Source: Faecalibacterium sp. I4-3-84 (GTDB lineage Bacteria; Bacillota; Clostridia; Oscillospirales; Ruminococcaceae). Taken from it: 64,000 nt of DNA. A model generated the notes under the pieces. That model was not told where the DNA came from and ran no database searches. It was given only the letters and a program-made list of their open reading frames with translations. How positions within the stretch are numbered: position 1 is the stretch's first letter; every line of letters starts with the position of its first letter. Made by a program: the position numbers and the translations under genes. The stretch is taken from the NCBI RefSeq assembly GCF_023347255.1, contig NZ_CP094466.1, forward strand, positions 310,001-374,000, read 5' to 3'. Shown here in pieces: positions 25,890 to 34,549 of the stretch.

Positions 25890-27497
25890 TTATCGGTCCC
25901 ACTTATCGCACAGGGCATTGATCTGGTCGGCAAACCTGGCAAGGTCTTTGTTTGCGCCGCCCTCGTTGTGCTCGATGACCCGCAGCAGGCGCTTGCCGGC
26001 GCTGACCAGCCGCTGGAACACACTGGCGGCACGGCTCTGGCCTTCATTCGCCTTGTGCTCAATGCGGGCTCTCGTGCCCTCCTGCAGGCAGACGGCCCCT
26101 TCGGCTCCGATGGCCCACTGTGCGCCGTTGTAGGGTGCGCAGGCAGTGAAGCCCTGTTCCGTCAAGGTCTGCACAAAGTGGTCCTCGGTCTCATCTTCGC
26201 CGTGCATCACGAACACACGCTTTGGTTTCTGCTCAAAGGAGTTCACCCACCGCAGCAGACCTTCTCTGTCCGCATGGCCGGACATGCCGGTGAGCTGGCA
26301 CAGCTCTGCCTGCACCTCAATGGGTTCACCGAACAGCTTTACCGTCGTGGCACCTTCCAGCAGGGTGCGGCCCAGCGTGCCCACCGCCTGATAGCCCACG
26401 AACAGAATGGTGCACTCCGGCCGCCACAGATTATGCTTGAGGTGGTGACGGATGCGGCCCGCTTCGCACATGCCGCTGGCCGAGAGGATGACCTTTGGCA
26501 CGCGGTCTGCATTGATCATGCGGGATTCATCGCTGGTCACCGTGACGCGCAGACCCGGGAAGGTGATCGGATCAATGCCGTTTTCCAGCAGAGCGCGGGT
26601 GTCCGCATCAAAGCAGTCCGGGTCGGTATCTTTAAAGATGCGGGTCGCCTCGATGGCAAGCGGGCTGTCAATGTATACCGGGAAGTTGCCGTGCCCCTTC
26701 ACAAGGCCCTTTTCCTTGATCTCACGGATAAAGTAGAGCATCTCCTGCGTGCGGCCCACCGCAAAGCTGGGAATGACCACATTGCCGCCCCGGTCAAAGG
26801 TGCGCTGCAGGATCTTCGTCAGCTCGCTCACATAGTCCGGCTTCGGGCCGTGGCTACGGTCGCCGTAGGTAGATTCCATAAAGGCGTAGTCCGCCTCTTT
26901 GATGTAAGCAGGATCCTTGATGATGGGCTGATCCAGATTGCCGATATCACCGGAGAATACCAGCTTGGTCGTGGTCTCACCCTCGGTGATCCAAAGCTCT
27001 ATGCTGGCCGAGCCAAGCAGATGGCCCACATCCACAAAGCGGGCTTCAATGCCCGGTGCAAGCTGGAAGCGCTGCTCATAGGCCTTGCCCACAAACAGCT
27101 TCATGGCTGCTTCAGCATCCTGCACAGTATACATCGGTTCCACCGGTTCTGCGCCGGAGCGCTGGCCCTTGCGGTTTTTCCACTCCGCTTCAAATTCCTG
27201 AATATGGGCCGAGTCCCGCAGCATGATGCCGCACAGCTCCACCGTGGGGTTCGTGGCATAGATCTTGCCGCGGAAGCCGTTGCGCACCAGCAGCGGCAGC
27301 ATACCGGTATGGTCGATGTGTGCATGGGTGGCCAGCACCCAGTCGATCTCGCCGGGTGCCACCGGGATGGGCTGGTTCTCGTATACGTCCTTACCCTGCT
27401 CCATGCCGCAGTCGATCAAAAAGCGCTGCCCAGCCGCTTCGATCAAAGTGCAGCTGCCGGTGACCTCATGGTTCGCGCCCAGAAATGTGATCTTCAT
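25890..27497 (-). CDS. MBL-fold beta-CASP ribonuclease-like protein
   Basis: 535 residues of the metallo-beta-lactamase plus beta-CASP type, a group of RNA-processing nucleases. The metal motif HAHIDH is at residues 58-63. DVGHLLGSASIEL and FSGDIGN follow, then the beta-CASP insert with MESTYGDRSH and SASGMCEAGRIRHHL, and SGHADREGLLRW near 390. A helical extension of about 70 residues at the C terminus is extra. GGAGGTG precedes the ATG. It is a single-gene unit. RNA rather than DNA as substrate is from family knowledge. Confidence 0.88.
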   Translation of the reverse strand: MKITFLGANHEVTGSCTLIEAAGQRFLIDCGMEQGKDVYENQPIPVAPGEIDWVLATHAHIDHTGMLPLLVRNGFRGKIYATNPTVELCGIMLRDSAHIQEFEAEWKNRKGQRSGAEPVEPMYTVQDAEAAMKLFVGKAYEQRFQLAPGIEARFVDVGHLLGSASIELWITEGETTTKLVFSGDIGNLDQPIIKDPAYIKEADYAFMESTYGDRSHGPKPDYVSELTKILQRTFDRGGNVVIPSFAVGRTQEMLYFIREIKEKGLVKGHGNFPVYIDSPLAIEATRIFKDTDPDCFDADTRALLENGIDPITFPGLRVTVTSDESRMINADRVPKVILSASGMCEAGRIRHHLKHNLWRPECTILFVGYQAVGTLGRTLLEGATTVKLFGEPIEVQAELCQLTGMSGHADREGLLRWVNSFEQKPKRVFVMHGEDETEDHFVQTLTEQGFTACAPYNGAQWAIGAEGAVCLQEGTRARIEHKANEGQSRAASVFQRLVSAGKRLLRVIEHNEGGANKDLARFADQINALCDKWDR

Positions 27498-27623
27498 AAA
27501 AACACCTCCGGCTTTATTTCTTCTGTACCCTTAGTATAGCATATTTTAAAGGTACACGCCGCACAAATCGCATGGCTTTTCTCAGGCATTCTGCCGAAAG
27601 CTTGAAAAAATTTTTATACAATC

Positions 27624-27651
27624 TTGACAAACCACCCCTTCCTGTTATAAA
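27624..27651 (+). promoter_or_regulatory. Promoter of typA
   Basis: TTGACA (27624-27629), 16 bases, TATAAA (27646-27651), about 60 bases before the typA start. Confidence 0.75.
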
Positions 27652-27713
27652 CTTAAACTTGTATGACGTTCGTTCGTATTTTATGAGTTTTAATAATAGA
27701 GAGGTTGAATTTT

Positions 27714-29537
27714 ATGGTTCGTAACGATTTGCGCAACGTTGCCATTATCGCTCACGTTGACCACGGCAAGACTACCCTGGTGGATGCAATGCTGCGTCAG
27801 AGCGGCGCATTCCGCGATAATCAGGTCGTGGCTGAGCGCGTCATGGACAGCGGCGATATCGAGCGTGAGCGCGGCATTACCATTCTGGCCAAGAACTGCT
27901 CCTGCACCTACAAGGGTGTCAAGATCAATATTGTCGATACTCCGGGCCATGCCGACTTTGGCGGCGAGGTGGAGCGCGTTTTGAAAATGGTCAACGGCGT
28001 TCTGCTGCTGGTGGATGCCGCCGAGGGCTGCATGCCCCAGACCCGTTTTGTGCTGCAGAAGGCTCTGCAGCAGAACCTGAGCCTGGTGGTGGCCATCAAC
28101 AAGATCGACCGCCCCGATGCCCGCATCAAGGAAGTCATCGACGAAGTTCTGTACCTGCTGATGGATCTGGGTGCTACCGATGAGCAGCTGGACTGCCCCA
28201 TGCTGTTCTGCTGTGGCCGTGATGGCACCGCAAGCCTGGACCCCGATGTGCCCGGCACCGACCTGATCCCTCTGTTCGATACTCTGCTGAGCACCATCAA
28301 GCCGCCTGAGGGCGACCCCGAGGCTCCCTTCCAGATGCTGGTGTCCTCTGTGGACTACAACGACTTCGTGGGCCGCATCGGCATTGGCCGCATCCAGAAC
28401 GGCGTTGCCAAGGTGGGCGAGGAAGTTGTCGTCTGTGACTGGCACAATCAGGATCTGAAGATGCGCGGCCGTCTGACCAAGCTGTACGACTTTCAGGCCA
28501 ATGGCCGTCAGCCGTGCGATAACATCACCGCCGGCGATATCGTGGCATTCTCCGGCCTGCCCGACGTGACCATCGGCAATACCCTGTGCAGCCCCTCCAA
28601 TGTGGAGCCGCTGCCCTTTGTGAAGATCAACGACCCCACCGTGGAAATGACCTTCTCCGTCAACGACAGCCCGCTGGCCGGCCGCGAGGGCAAGTACGTC
28701 ACCAGCCGTCAGATCCGTGACCGTCTGCAGAAGGAGCTGCTGAAGGACGTTGCTCTGAAGGTGGAGGATTCTGCCACTACCGATTCCTTCCGCGTTATGG
28801 GTCGTGGTGAGATGCACCTGTCCATCCTGATCGAGACCATGCGCCGTGAAGGTTATGAGCTGCAGGTCTCTCCCCCGCACGTTCTGACTAAGGTCATCGA
28901 CGGCAAGACCTATGAGCCTATGGAGCATGTCGTCATCGATGTGCCCACCCAGTATCAGGGCGCTGTCATGACCGGTCTGGGCCAGCGCAAGGCTATCCTG
29001 CAGCAGATGGAATCTCTGGGCACCGACCGTGTGCGTCTGGAGTTCCGTATGCCCAGCCGCGGCCTGTTCGGCTACCGCAACCAGTTCCTGACCGATACCC
29101 ATGGCGAGGGTGTTATCAACCAGATCTTCGACGGTTACGATGTCTGGGCTGGCATGATTGCCAACCGCTCCACCGGTTCTCTGGTCAGCTTTGAGACCGG
29201 CGAGGCTGTCACCTACGGTCTGTTCAATGCTCAGCAGCGCGGCACCCTTCTGGTGGGCGCTGGTGAGAAGGTCTACGAGGGCATGGTCATTGGCTACACT
29301 GCTTCCGGCGAGGACGTGGATGTCAACGTCTGCAAGACCAAGCACCTGACCAATACCCGTGCATCCGGCTCCGATGATGCTCTGCGCCTGATCCCCATTA
29401 GCAAGCTCAGTCTGGAAGGCTGCCTGGAATTCCTTGCACAGGACGAGCTGCTGGAGGTCACCCCCGAGAATCTGCGCATCCGCAAGCAGATCCTGAACCA
29501 CGAGCAGCGCATGAAGGCCAAGAGCAAGCTGAAATAA
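27714..29537 (+). CDS. typA: Translational GTPase TypA/BipA
   Basis: Ribosome-associated GTPase involved in ribosome assembly and stress. 607 residues. P-loop AHVDHGKTT (residues 13-21), switch II DTPGHADFGGEVER, NKIDR and an EF-G-like domain order with the BipA-specific C-terminal domain. I choose ATG 27714, 9 bases after GAGAGG, instead of a TTG three codons upstream. It has its own promoter and a terminator. Confidence 0.96.
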   Translation: MVRNDLRNVAIIAHVDHGKTTLVDAMLRQSGAFRDNQVVAERVMDSGDIERERGITILAKNCSCTYKGVKINIVDTPGHADFGGEVERVLKMVNGVLLLVDAAEGCMPQTRFVLQKALQQNLSLVVAINKIDRPDARIKEVIDEVLYLLMDLGATDEQLDCPMLFCCGRDGTASLDPDVPGTDLIPLFDTLLSTIKPPEGDPEAPFQMLVSSVDYNDFVGRIGIGRIQNGVAKVGEEVVVCDWHNQDLKMRGRLTKLYDFQANGRQPCDNITAGDIVAFSGLPDVTIGNTLCSPSNVEPLPFVKINDPTVEMTFSVNDSPLAGREGKYVTSRQIRDRLQKELLKDVALKVEDSATTDSFRVMGRGEMHLSILIETMRREGYELQVSPPHVLTKVIDGKTYEPMEHVVIDVPTQYQGAVMTGLGQRKAILQQMESLGTDRVRLEFRMPSRGLFGYRNQFLTDTHGEGVINQIFDGYDVWAGMIANRSTGSLVSFETGEAVTYGLFNAQQRGTLLVGAGEKVYEGMVIGYTASGEDVDVNVCKTKHLTNTRASGSDDALRLIPISKLSLEGCLEFLAQDELLEVTPENLRIRKQILNHEQRMKAKSKLK

Positions 29538-29566
29538 GCCTTTCCTTCTTTTATAATATGTACTTT

Positions 29567-29610
29567 ACCGTCCTGCAGCGTTTCAAAACGCTGCAGGACG
29601 GTTTTATTTT
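29567..29610 (+). terminator. Terminator after typA
   Basis: CCGTCCTGCAGCG pairs with CGCTGCAGGACGG, followed by TTTTATTTT. Confidence 0.88.
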
Positions 29611-29640
29611 GCCAAAAATGATTCATTTTTTAAAAAAGGC

Positions 29641-29669
29641 TTGCAAAAGGCATTCTTATGCGGTATAAT
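29641..29669 (+). promoter_or_regulatory. Promoter of tRNA-Asn
   Basis: TTGCAA (29641-29646), 17 bases, TATAAT (29664-29669). Confidence 0.8.
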
Positions 29670-29695
29670 ATCTCTCGCAGTCACAAATGTGATCT

Positions 29696-29772
29696 GCCTC
29701 TTTAGCTCAGTCGGTTAGAGCACCTGACTGTTAATCAGGGTGTCGCCTGTTCGAGTCAGGCAAGAGGCGCCA
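29696..29772 (+). tRNA. tRNA-Asn (anticodon GTT)
   Basis: Acceptor GCCTCTT pairs with AAGAGGC. Anticodon loop CTGTTAA between CTGA-type stems, T-arm around GTTCGAGTC, G discriminator and encoded CCA. Confidence 0.95.
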
Positions 29773-29776
29773 GAAG

Positions 29777-29810
29777 AAAAGGCAATGTTCCACAGAACAT
29801 TGCCTTTTTT
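29777..29810 (+). terminator. Terminator after tRNA-Asn
   Basis: AAAGGCAATGTT pairs with AACATTGCCTTT around CCACAG, followed by a T run. Confidence 0.85.
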
Positions 29811-29948
29811 GTTTGTCCCATACTACACCCTTTTTCTGTACAGCCATGCAGTCGTGTTTCTCCTCTGTTTTTGGGCTTCTCTGTCCCAAAAGCACAGCAT
29901 TCATGCGAAAAAAGCATCAAGGATAATGATTTCTTAAAATTTGACTAC

Positions 29949-29977
29949 TTGAAGAAGATGTCACATTGTGGTATACT
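29949..29977 (+). promoter_or_regulatory. Probable promoter of the C39 ABC exporter gene
   Basis: TTGAAG (29949-29954), 17 bases, TATACT (29972-29977). Transcription from here would give a leader of about 245 bases before the exporter start. Confidence 0.55.
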
Positions 29978-30028
29978 GCTTATAAGCTTTGGGAATTTGT
30001 ATCTGTTTTTCCAAAGTCCGGCACACAG

Positions 30029-30113
30029 ATCAAAGGGTAGGCGCTCCCTTCTTTTGATAGCAGCCGACCGGTGTTTTGTCATGGTTCTCCGCAGGACAGG
30101 ACAAAGCACCGGT
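30029..30113 (+). promoter_or_regulatory. Structured 5' leader of the exporter gene
   Basis: Two hairpins are visible. ATCAAAGGG (30029-30037) can pair with the CCC...TTTTGAT segment ending at 30057. ACCGGTGTTTTGTC (30067-30080) pairs with GACAAAGCACCGGT (30100-30113), a 14-bp stem with one G-U pair and a 19-base loop. I recognise no riboswitch class. The rest of 29811-30231 holds no convincing gene. Confidence 0.45.
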
Positions 30114-30231
30114 TTCTGTGCTGCTGTTTCAGGCTCCGGCTCTTTTCACGTTGTCAGATCTGCGGCAAGCCGCTTCTTCAAAACGCCTGCCGCTGTTTGA
30201 ATAAATTTGTATATGATCAAAGGAAGCATCT

Positions 30232-32562
30232 ATGCGTTATACCTATGTCCGGCAGCACGACACCACTGACTGTGCGGCTGCCTGCCTCGCAATGGTGTGC
30301 CTCCATTACAAAAAGGAAGTTACCATCACCCGCCTGCGCGATATGATGGGTACCGACCTGAAAGGCACGAACCTTGTTGGTTTGCAGAAAGCCGCTAATG
30401 AGTTGGGTTTCACCACTGCAGCGGTTCGCGTAGACCGTGAAAATTTCCTCAGCGATTTCTCGCTGCCCTGCATTGCGCAGGTCATCACCGATCAGGGTCT
30501 GGCCCACTTTGTGGTCGTCTTTAAAAAGACCACCATCAAAGATGACGGTGAGCGTCGTCGGCACATGCTGAAAGAAGCCGAAGCCGCCAAGGAAGATGAG
30601 AAGAACGGCAAAAAACACAAGTGCAAGGATTACGTCGTGATCGGCGACCCCGGCAGTGAGCTGAAAAAGATCTCTCTGGATGAGTTCTACAAGAACTTTA
30701 CCGGTGTTCTGCTGCTGATGAACCCCACCTCGGAGTTCAAGGGCGGTAAGATCGAAAAGGGCGGCATGTTCAAGCGTTACGTCGACCTGTTGCTGCCCCA
30801 GAAAAAGCTCTTTGCCTATGCGATCCTGAGTTCTCTGATCGTTACGATCCTGGGCATTGCCTCCTCCATGTTCAACAAGATCCTGATGGACGAGGTCTTG
30901 CCATATGGCCTAGACAATCTGCTGGTCACGCTGATCCTTGTATTCAGCATGGTCAGCATCACCAATACGCTGGTGGGCTTTGTCCGGCAGTGGGTTCTGA
31001 TCCACCTATCCATCAAGATCGATATTCCGCTGATGCTGGGCTACTTCGGGCATATCTTCCATCTGCCCATGAAGTTCTTTGCCACCCGCAAGACTGGTGA
31101 TATCACCACCCGTTATTCGGATGCAAACACCATCAAATCCATCTTTACCAGCATTGCGCTGAGCTTGATCATGGATATCTCGATGGCCATGATCACCGGT
31201 ATCATCCTGTTCCGCATGAATGCGATGCTCTTCTCGATCTCGCTGTTCATGGCTCTGGTCAGCATTCTGCTGGTGCTGATCTACAAGCAGCCTTACAAAA
31301 AGATCAACGAAGAAACCATGGTGCAGTCCGCTGCACTGAACAGCCAGATGATCGAAAGCCTGCGCGGCATTGAGACGGTCAAGTGCAACGCCAACGAGGA
31401 TACCGAAATGGAGAACCTCGAGCGTGAGTACATCAAGAGCCTGAAGATCAGCCTGCGCTCCAGCAAGATCAGTACCACGCAGGGCCTGATTTCCTCCTTC
31501 ATTTCCACCGGTTTCAGCATGCTGACCACCTATGTGGGTATCAGTCAGGTTCTGAAGGGTGAGATGACACTGGGCGGATTCATGGCCTTCAGCACACTGT
31601 CCTCTTACTTTACTTCCCCGCTGAGCAACCTGATCGGTCTGCAGATGCAGATTCAGGAGGCCAGCATTTCCATGAAGCGTCTGGGCGAGATCATGGATTA
31701 TCCCTCCGAGACGGTCGGCGACGAAGACCGCACCGATCTGGACAAGGTGGAGGGCGATATCGAGTTCAAGGATGTCACTTTCCGTTATGGCAACCGTGCC
31801 CCTGCACTGGATCACATCAGCTTTACCATTCCGGCCGGTAAAAAGGTCGCACTGGTGGGCAGCAGCGGCAGCGGCAAATCCACGATCACCAAGCTTCTGC
31901 TCAAGTATTATGAGCCGGAAGATGGCGAGATCGACTTGAACGGTGTGAATCTGGCTGAATACACCAATGACTCTGTCCGCCGCGCAATTTCTTATGTGCC
32001 GCAGAACGTTGAGCTGTTCAGCAAGACCATTTATGATAACATCCGCGTTTCCCGTATGGACGCTACGATGGACGAAGTTAAGGAAGCTGCCAAGAAGGCA
32101 GATGCTCACGACTTTATCCGTCATCTGCCCCTGCAGTATAACACTTATCTGGAAGAAGCAGGCAACGGCCTGTCCGGCGGTGAAAAGCAGCGCATTGCGC
32201 TGGCACGCGCTTTCCTGAAAGATTCCAACCTCTACATTCTGGATGAATCCACCAGTAATCTGGACTTTGCTACGGAAAATCTGATCTTCAACATGATCTA
32301 CGATCAGCTTGCAGATCGTTCCATGCTGATCGTAGCTCACCGCCTGTCCACCGTTCGTGACTGTGATCTGATCCTTGTGATGGATCACGGCAAGATCGTG
32401 GAACGCGGCACGCACGATGAGCTGCTTGCCAAGGAAGGCAAGTACTACGAGCTGTGGAACATGCAGCAGGGTATCTACCGCAGCAAAAAGGCAGAGCCCA
32501 AGCAGTCTGTCATGCAGGCCGTGGTGGAAGAGGATGACGACGGTGAGTCGATCACCTATTGA
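30232..32562 (+). CDS. Peptidase-containing ABC exporter (C39, PCAT type)
   Basis: 776 residues. The N-terminal C39 cysteine peptidase keeps Gln8, Cys14 (motif TTDCAAAC), His92 (LAHFVVV) and Asp139 (VIGDPGS), the residues needed to clip double-glycine leaders. A six-helix membrane domain spans about 180-470. The ATPase domain carries GSSGSGKST (about 543-550), LSGGEKQ (about 646) and LYILDEST (about 666). PCATs remove a leader and export the peptide in one step. A Lys/Glu-rich insertion of about 35 residues sits between the catalytic His and Asp, and the C terminus ends in an acidic tail. It is followed by HlyD-like and Ig-like genes; no precursor gene was found nearby. Confidence 0.93.
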   Translation: MRYTYVRQHDTTDCAAACLAMVCLHYKKEVTITRLRDMMGTDLKGTNLVGLQKAANELGFTTAAVRVDRENFLSDFSLPCIAQVITDQGLAHFVVVFKKTTIKDDGERRRHMLKEAEAAKEDEKNGKKHKCKDYVVIGDPGSELKKISLDEFYKNFTGVLLLMNPTSEFKGGKIEKGGMFKRYVDLLLPQKKLFAYAILSSLIVTILGIASSMFNKILMDEVLPYGLDNLLVTLILVFSMVSITNTLVGFVRQWVLIHLSIKIDIPLMLGYFGHIFHLPMKFFATRKTGDITTRYSDANTIKSIFTSIALSLIMDISMAMITGIILFRMNAMLFSISLFMALVSILLVLIYKQPYKKINEETMVQSAALNSQMIESLRGIETVKCNANEDTEMENLEREYIKSLKISLRSSKISTTQGLISSFISTGFSMLTTYVGISQVLKGEMTLGGFMAFSTLSSYFTSPLSNLIGLQMQIQEASISMKRLGEIMDYPSETVGDEDRTDLDKVEGDIEFKDVTFRYGNRAPALDHISFTIPAGKKVALVGSSGSGKSTITKLLLKYYEPEDGEIDLNGVNLAEYTNDSVRRAISYVPQNVELFSKTIYDNIRVSRMDATMDEVKEAAKKADAHDFIRHLPLQYNTYLEEAGNGLSGGEKQRIALARAFLKDSNLYILDESTSNLDFATENLIFNMIYDQLADRSMLIVAHRLSTVRDCDLILVMDHGKIVERGTHDELLAKEGKYYELWNMQQGIYRSKKAEPKQSVMQAVVEEDDDGESITY

Positions 32563-32573
32563 TGTGTTGCAGC

Positions 32574-32589
32574 CGGGTGCGCACCCGGT
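32574..32589. repeat. Perfect 16-base palindrome after the exporter gene
   Basis: CCGGGTGCGCACCCGG lies 12 bases beyond the exporter stop. It has no loop and no T run, so it is a poor terminator; it could slow RNA decay or be a protein site. Confidence 0.5.
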
Positions 32590-32628
32590 TACATATGAAA
32601 GGGAGTAATTCTTGATGGATAGCTTGGT

Positions 32629-32656
32629 TTGACATAGTTTTGCTGTGTCAGATAAA
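32629..32656 (+). promoter_or_regulatory. Promoter-like element inside the exporter-GyrI gap
   Basis: A perfect TTGACA (32629-32634), 16 bases, then GATAAA (32651-32656). The -10 is weak (4 of 6). Confidence 0.45.
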
Positions 32657-32662
32657 AAAGAG

Positions 32663-32783
32663 CTAGAAAGACTTTCTGTTTAGTAGAAGTAGATGGTGTT
32701 ATCCTGAACAGGCCCTGCCTGCTCAGGTGACTATGCCTCACTATGGTGTGCCCGGAGGCAAAACGCCTCCGGGCACATTTTAT
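32663..32783 (+). ncRNA. Candidate terminator-ended small RNA
   Basis: Between the promoter-like element and a very strong terminator there is about 120 bases with no plausible coding frame. It includes a hairpin CCTGA-A-CAGGC-CCT-GCCTG-C-TCAGG (around 32703-32726) and then the terminator. It could instead be the 3' end of the exporter transcript. Not assigned to any known RNA family. Confidence 0.4.
32747..32783 (+). terminator. Strong terminator between exporter and GyrI-like gene
   Basis: TGTGCCCGGAGGC pairs perfectly with GCCTCCGGGCACA around a short A-rich loop, then TTTTATT. It divides the export cluster into two transcription units unless read through. Confidence 0.88.
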
Positions 32784-32809
32784 TCGCAAGATCCCTATTA
32801 CTTTTATAA

Positions 32810-32883
32810 GTAGTAGGCGATCGGGAGCGGAGAGGAAGCTACTCTCTGCAGCGGTTTTCTCCCCTTTCTCGATTGCCTATTAC
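32810..32883 (+). promoter_or_regulatory. Long imperfect hairpin in the GyrI-like gene leader
   Basis: GTAGTAGGCGATCGGGAG (32810-32827) can pair with the segment ending GATTGCCTATTAC (to 32883) over about 16 bp with several G-U pairs; AGAG/CTCT forms an inner stem. It ends 45 bases before the next start. Confidence 0.4.
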
Positions 32884-32927
32884 TGCCTCTTCTGAGGTAA
32901 ATCTGAAAAGGAACCGAGGTATTCAAC

Positions 32928-33377
32928 ATGAAAGAGATCAAAGTAGCCGAGAACAAGACCCTGAAGCTCACCAATGTGCTCTCCCGTGAGATTCATCCGG
33001 AAGAGATGGCCAGTCTGCCCGTGGTGCTGACCCAGATGCACAACTTTATCAAGAGCAACAACGCACAGCCCATTGGCCCCATTGTGCAGGCCATGGTGGT
33101 TGGTGAGGATCGTCAGATGCACCTGTACATGATGCAGCAGGCTACCCAGTTCATCGGCCAGATGGAGCAGGACTACCATATGGATGCTATTCTGCGCGTG
33201 AAGAACTGCCTGTATGCCCACTACACCGGCCCCATGCCCGAAAGCCAGCTGGCTTCCTACAAGCTGCAGGTCCACGCTTTTGAGAATGAGCAGAAACTGA
33301 CCGGCACCTCCTATACCATCTATGTCAATCAGGACGAGGATGATGCCGTGGTCGATGTCTTTATGGAGACCAAGTAA
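32928..33377 (+). CDS. GyrI-like small-molecule-binding domain protein
   Basis: 149 residues. The layout (PIGPIVQAMV in the first half, YHMDAILRVKNCLYAHYTGPM in the second, and TGTSYTIYVNQDEDDAVVDVFMETK at the end) fits a stand-alone GyrI/AraC-effector-binding domain without a DNA-binding part. Such domains bind hydrophobic small molecules in multidrug sensors. GAGG lies 8 bases before the ATG. The stop is only 2 bases before the HlyD-like gene, so the two are translationally linked, suggesting a role in or around export rather than in transcription. The domain call is by eye. Confidence 0.6.
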   Translation: MKEIKVAENKTLKLTNVLSREIHPEEMASLPVVLTQMHNFIKSNNAQPIGPIVQAMVVGEDRQMHLYMMQQATQFIGQMEQDYHMDAILRVKNCLYAHYTGPMPESQLASYKLQVHAFENEQKLTGTSYTIYVNQDEDDAVVDVFMETK

Positions 33378-33379
33378 TT

Positions 33380-34492
33380 ATGACGATTAAAGTTCAGAAC
33401 CTTTCGGATCTGCAGGACCGCCGCATCATGATGGAAAAAAAGCTGCCGCCTTATGGCTACGCTTTTGTCATTCTGGTGGGCATCTTCATGCTGTTTCTGG
33501 TGGTGTGGAGCACCCATACCAACCGCATTTATGTCAGCCAGAACGCAGGCACCGTGCAGGCCAGCAATAAAACCTATATCATGTCCAGTTATTCCGGCTC
33601 CATTACCGAGATGTATATTTCGGAGGGCAGCTATGTGAACGAGGGCGACCTCGTGGCCCACATCAAGAGCACGGATATCGACATGCAGCAGGATAACCTG
33701 GAAAGCCAGCTCAAGATCTACCAGACCCAGCTGGACCAGTACAACAAGCTGCTGCAGTGCGTGCAGGATGATACCAACTACTTCAGCGAGACAAACCCCG
33801 AAGATCAGCCCTACTACTATCAGTACGAGACCTACAAGAGCCAGGTCTCCCAGAAGACCTTTGATGCCACGGCCTATCAGGCTGCCGGTTACTCCGATGC
33901 TCAGATCAAGACCATGATGGAGCAGAGCCAGAGCGAAGTAGAAGCTCTGTACTACTCCACCATGCAGTCCATCTCCCAGAGCATTACCAGCGCACAGAGC
34001 AACGTGGACAATATTCAGGCTCAGCTCGATGCCTTGAACACCGGTGCCAACGATTACTACATCTACGCCCCCACCTCCGGTGTGATCCACATGGATACTC
34101 CTTACAAAGAGGGCATGGTGCTGAGCGCAGGCTCCCCGCTGGCCACTGTTGCCAGCGAGAACGACGATCTGGAGATCGTTGCCATGGTCACCGTGAATGA
34201 CCGCCCGCTGCTTCATGTGGGTGACCCGTGCAAGATCGCCATTACCGGCCTTTCGGAGTATTCCTATGGCACCCTGACCGGCACTGTAACGGCCATTGAC
34301 AGTGACGTGACGGCCAGCTCCAACGCTTCCTACTATAAGATGACCATTAAGCCCGATGCCACTTATGTGGTGAGCCGCAGCGGCGACAAGGTGGATCTTT
34401 CCAACGGCATGAGCGTTACTGCCCGTGTGGAGTACGATCAGGTCACCTATTTCGAGTACGCAATGGAAGCCCTGGGCGTTCTGTTCCGCTAA
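33380..34492 (+). CDS. HlyD-family membrane fusion protein
   Basis: 370 residues. A short cytoplasmic N terminus, one membrane helix (about 27-47), a biotinyl-lipoyl-like half motif (GSITEMYISEGSYVNEGDLVAHI, about 72-94), a Gln-rich coiled-coil hairpin (about 95-225), the second lipoyl half with IYAPTSGVIHM, and a C-terminal beta-barrel domain. In Gram-positive peptide exporters such accessory proteins work with C39 ABC transporters, as LcnD does with LcnC. The gene start overlaps the previous gene's translational unit. It is probably the partner of the exporter upstream. Confidence 0.88.
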   Translation: MTIKVQNLSDLQDRRIMMEKKLPPYGYAFVILVGIFMLFLVVWSTHTNRIYVSQNAGTVQASNKTYIMSSYSGSITEMYISEGSYVNEGDLVAHIKSTDIDMQQDNLESQLKIYQTQLDQYNKLLQCVQDDTNYFSETNPEDQPYYYQYETYKSQVSQKTFDATAYQAAGYSDAQIKTMMEQSQSEVEALYYSTMQSISQSITSAQSNVDNIQAQLDALNTGANDYYIYAPTSGVIHMDTPYKEGMVLSAGSPLATVASENDDLEIVAMVTVNDRPLLHVGDPCKIAITGLSEYSYGTLTGTVTAIDSDVTASSNASYYKMTIKPDATYVVSRSGDKVDLSNGMSVTARVEYDQVTYFEYAMEALGVLFR

Positions 34493-34549
34493 ACCGGAGC
34501 TGTGCTGACTGCCAGCCGCCGTTATATCACCCAAAGAGGTACACTTACT

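Noticed and set aside
27690-29501. Minus-strand open frame of 603 codons opposite typA
   Set aside because: The opposite strand encodes TypA in full; no homology sense on this strand.
29740-30200. Overlapping short plus-strand frames between tRNA-Asn and the exporter gene, examined as precursor peptides
   Set aside because: They start inside the tRNA or lack ribosome sites, and none has a double-glycine leader.
32608-32632. Five-codon frame (start 32614) preceded by an AAGGGAG site right after the exporter gene
   Set aside because: Too short to be a precursor peptide, and a promoter-like element overlaps it.
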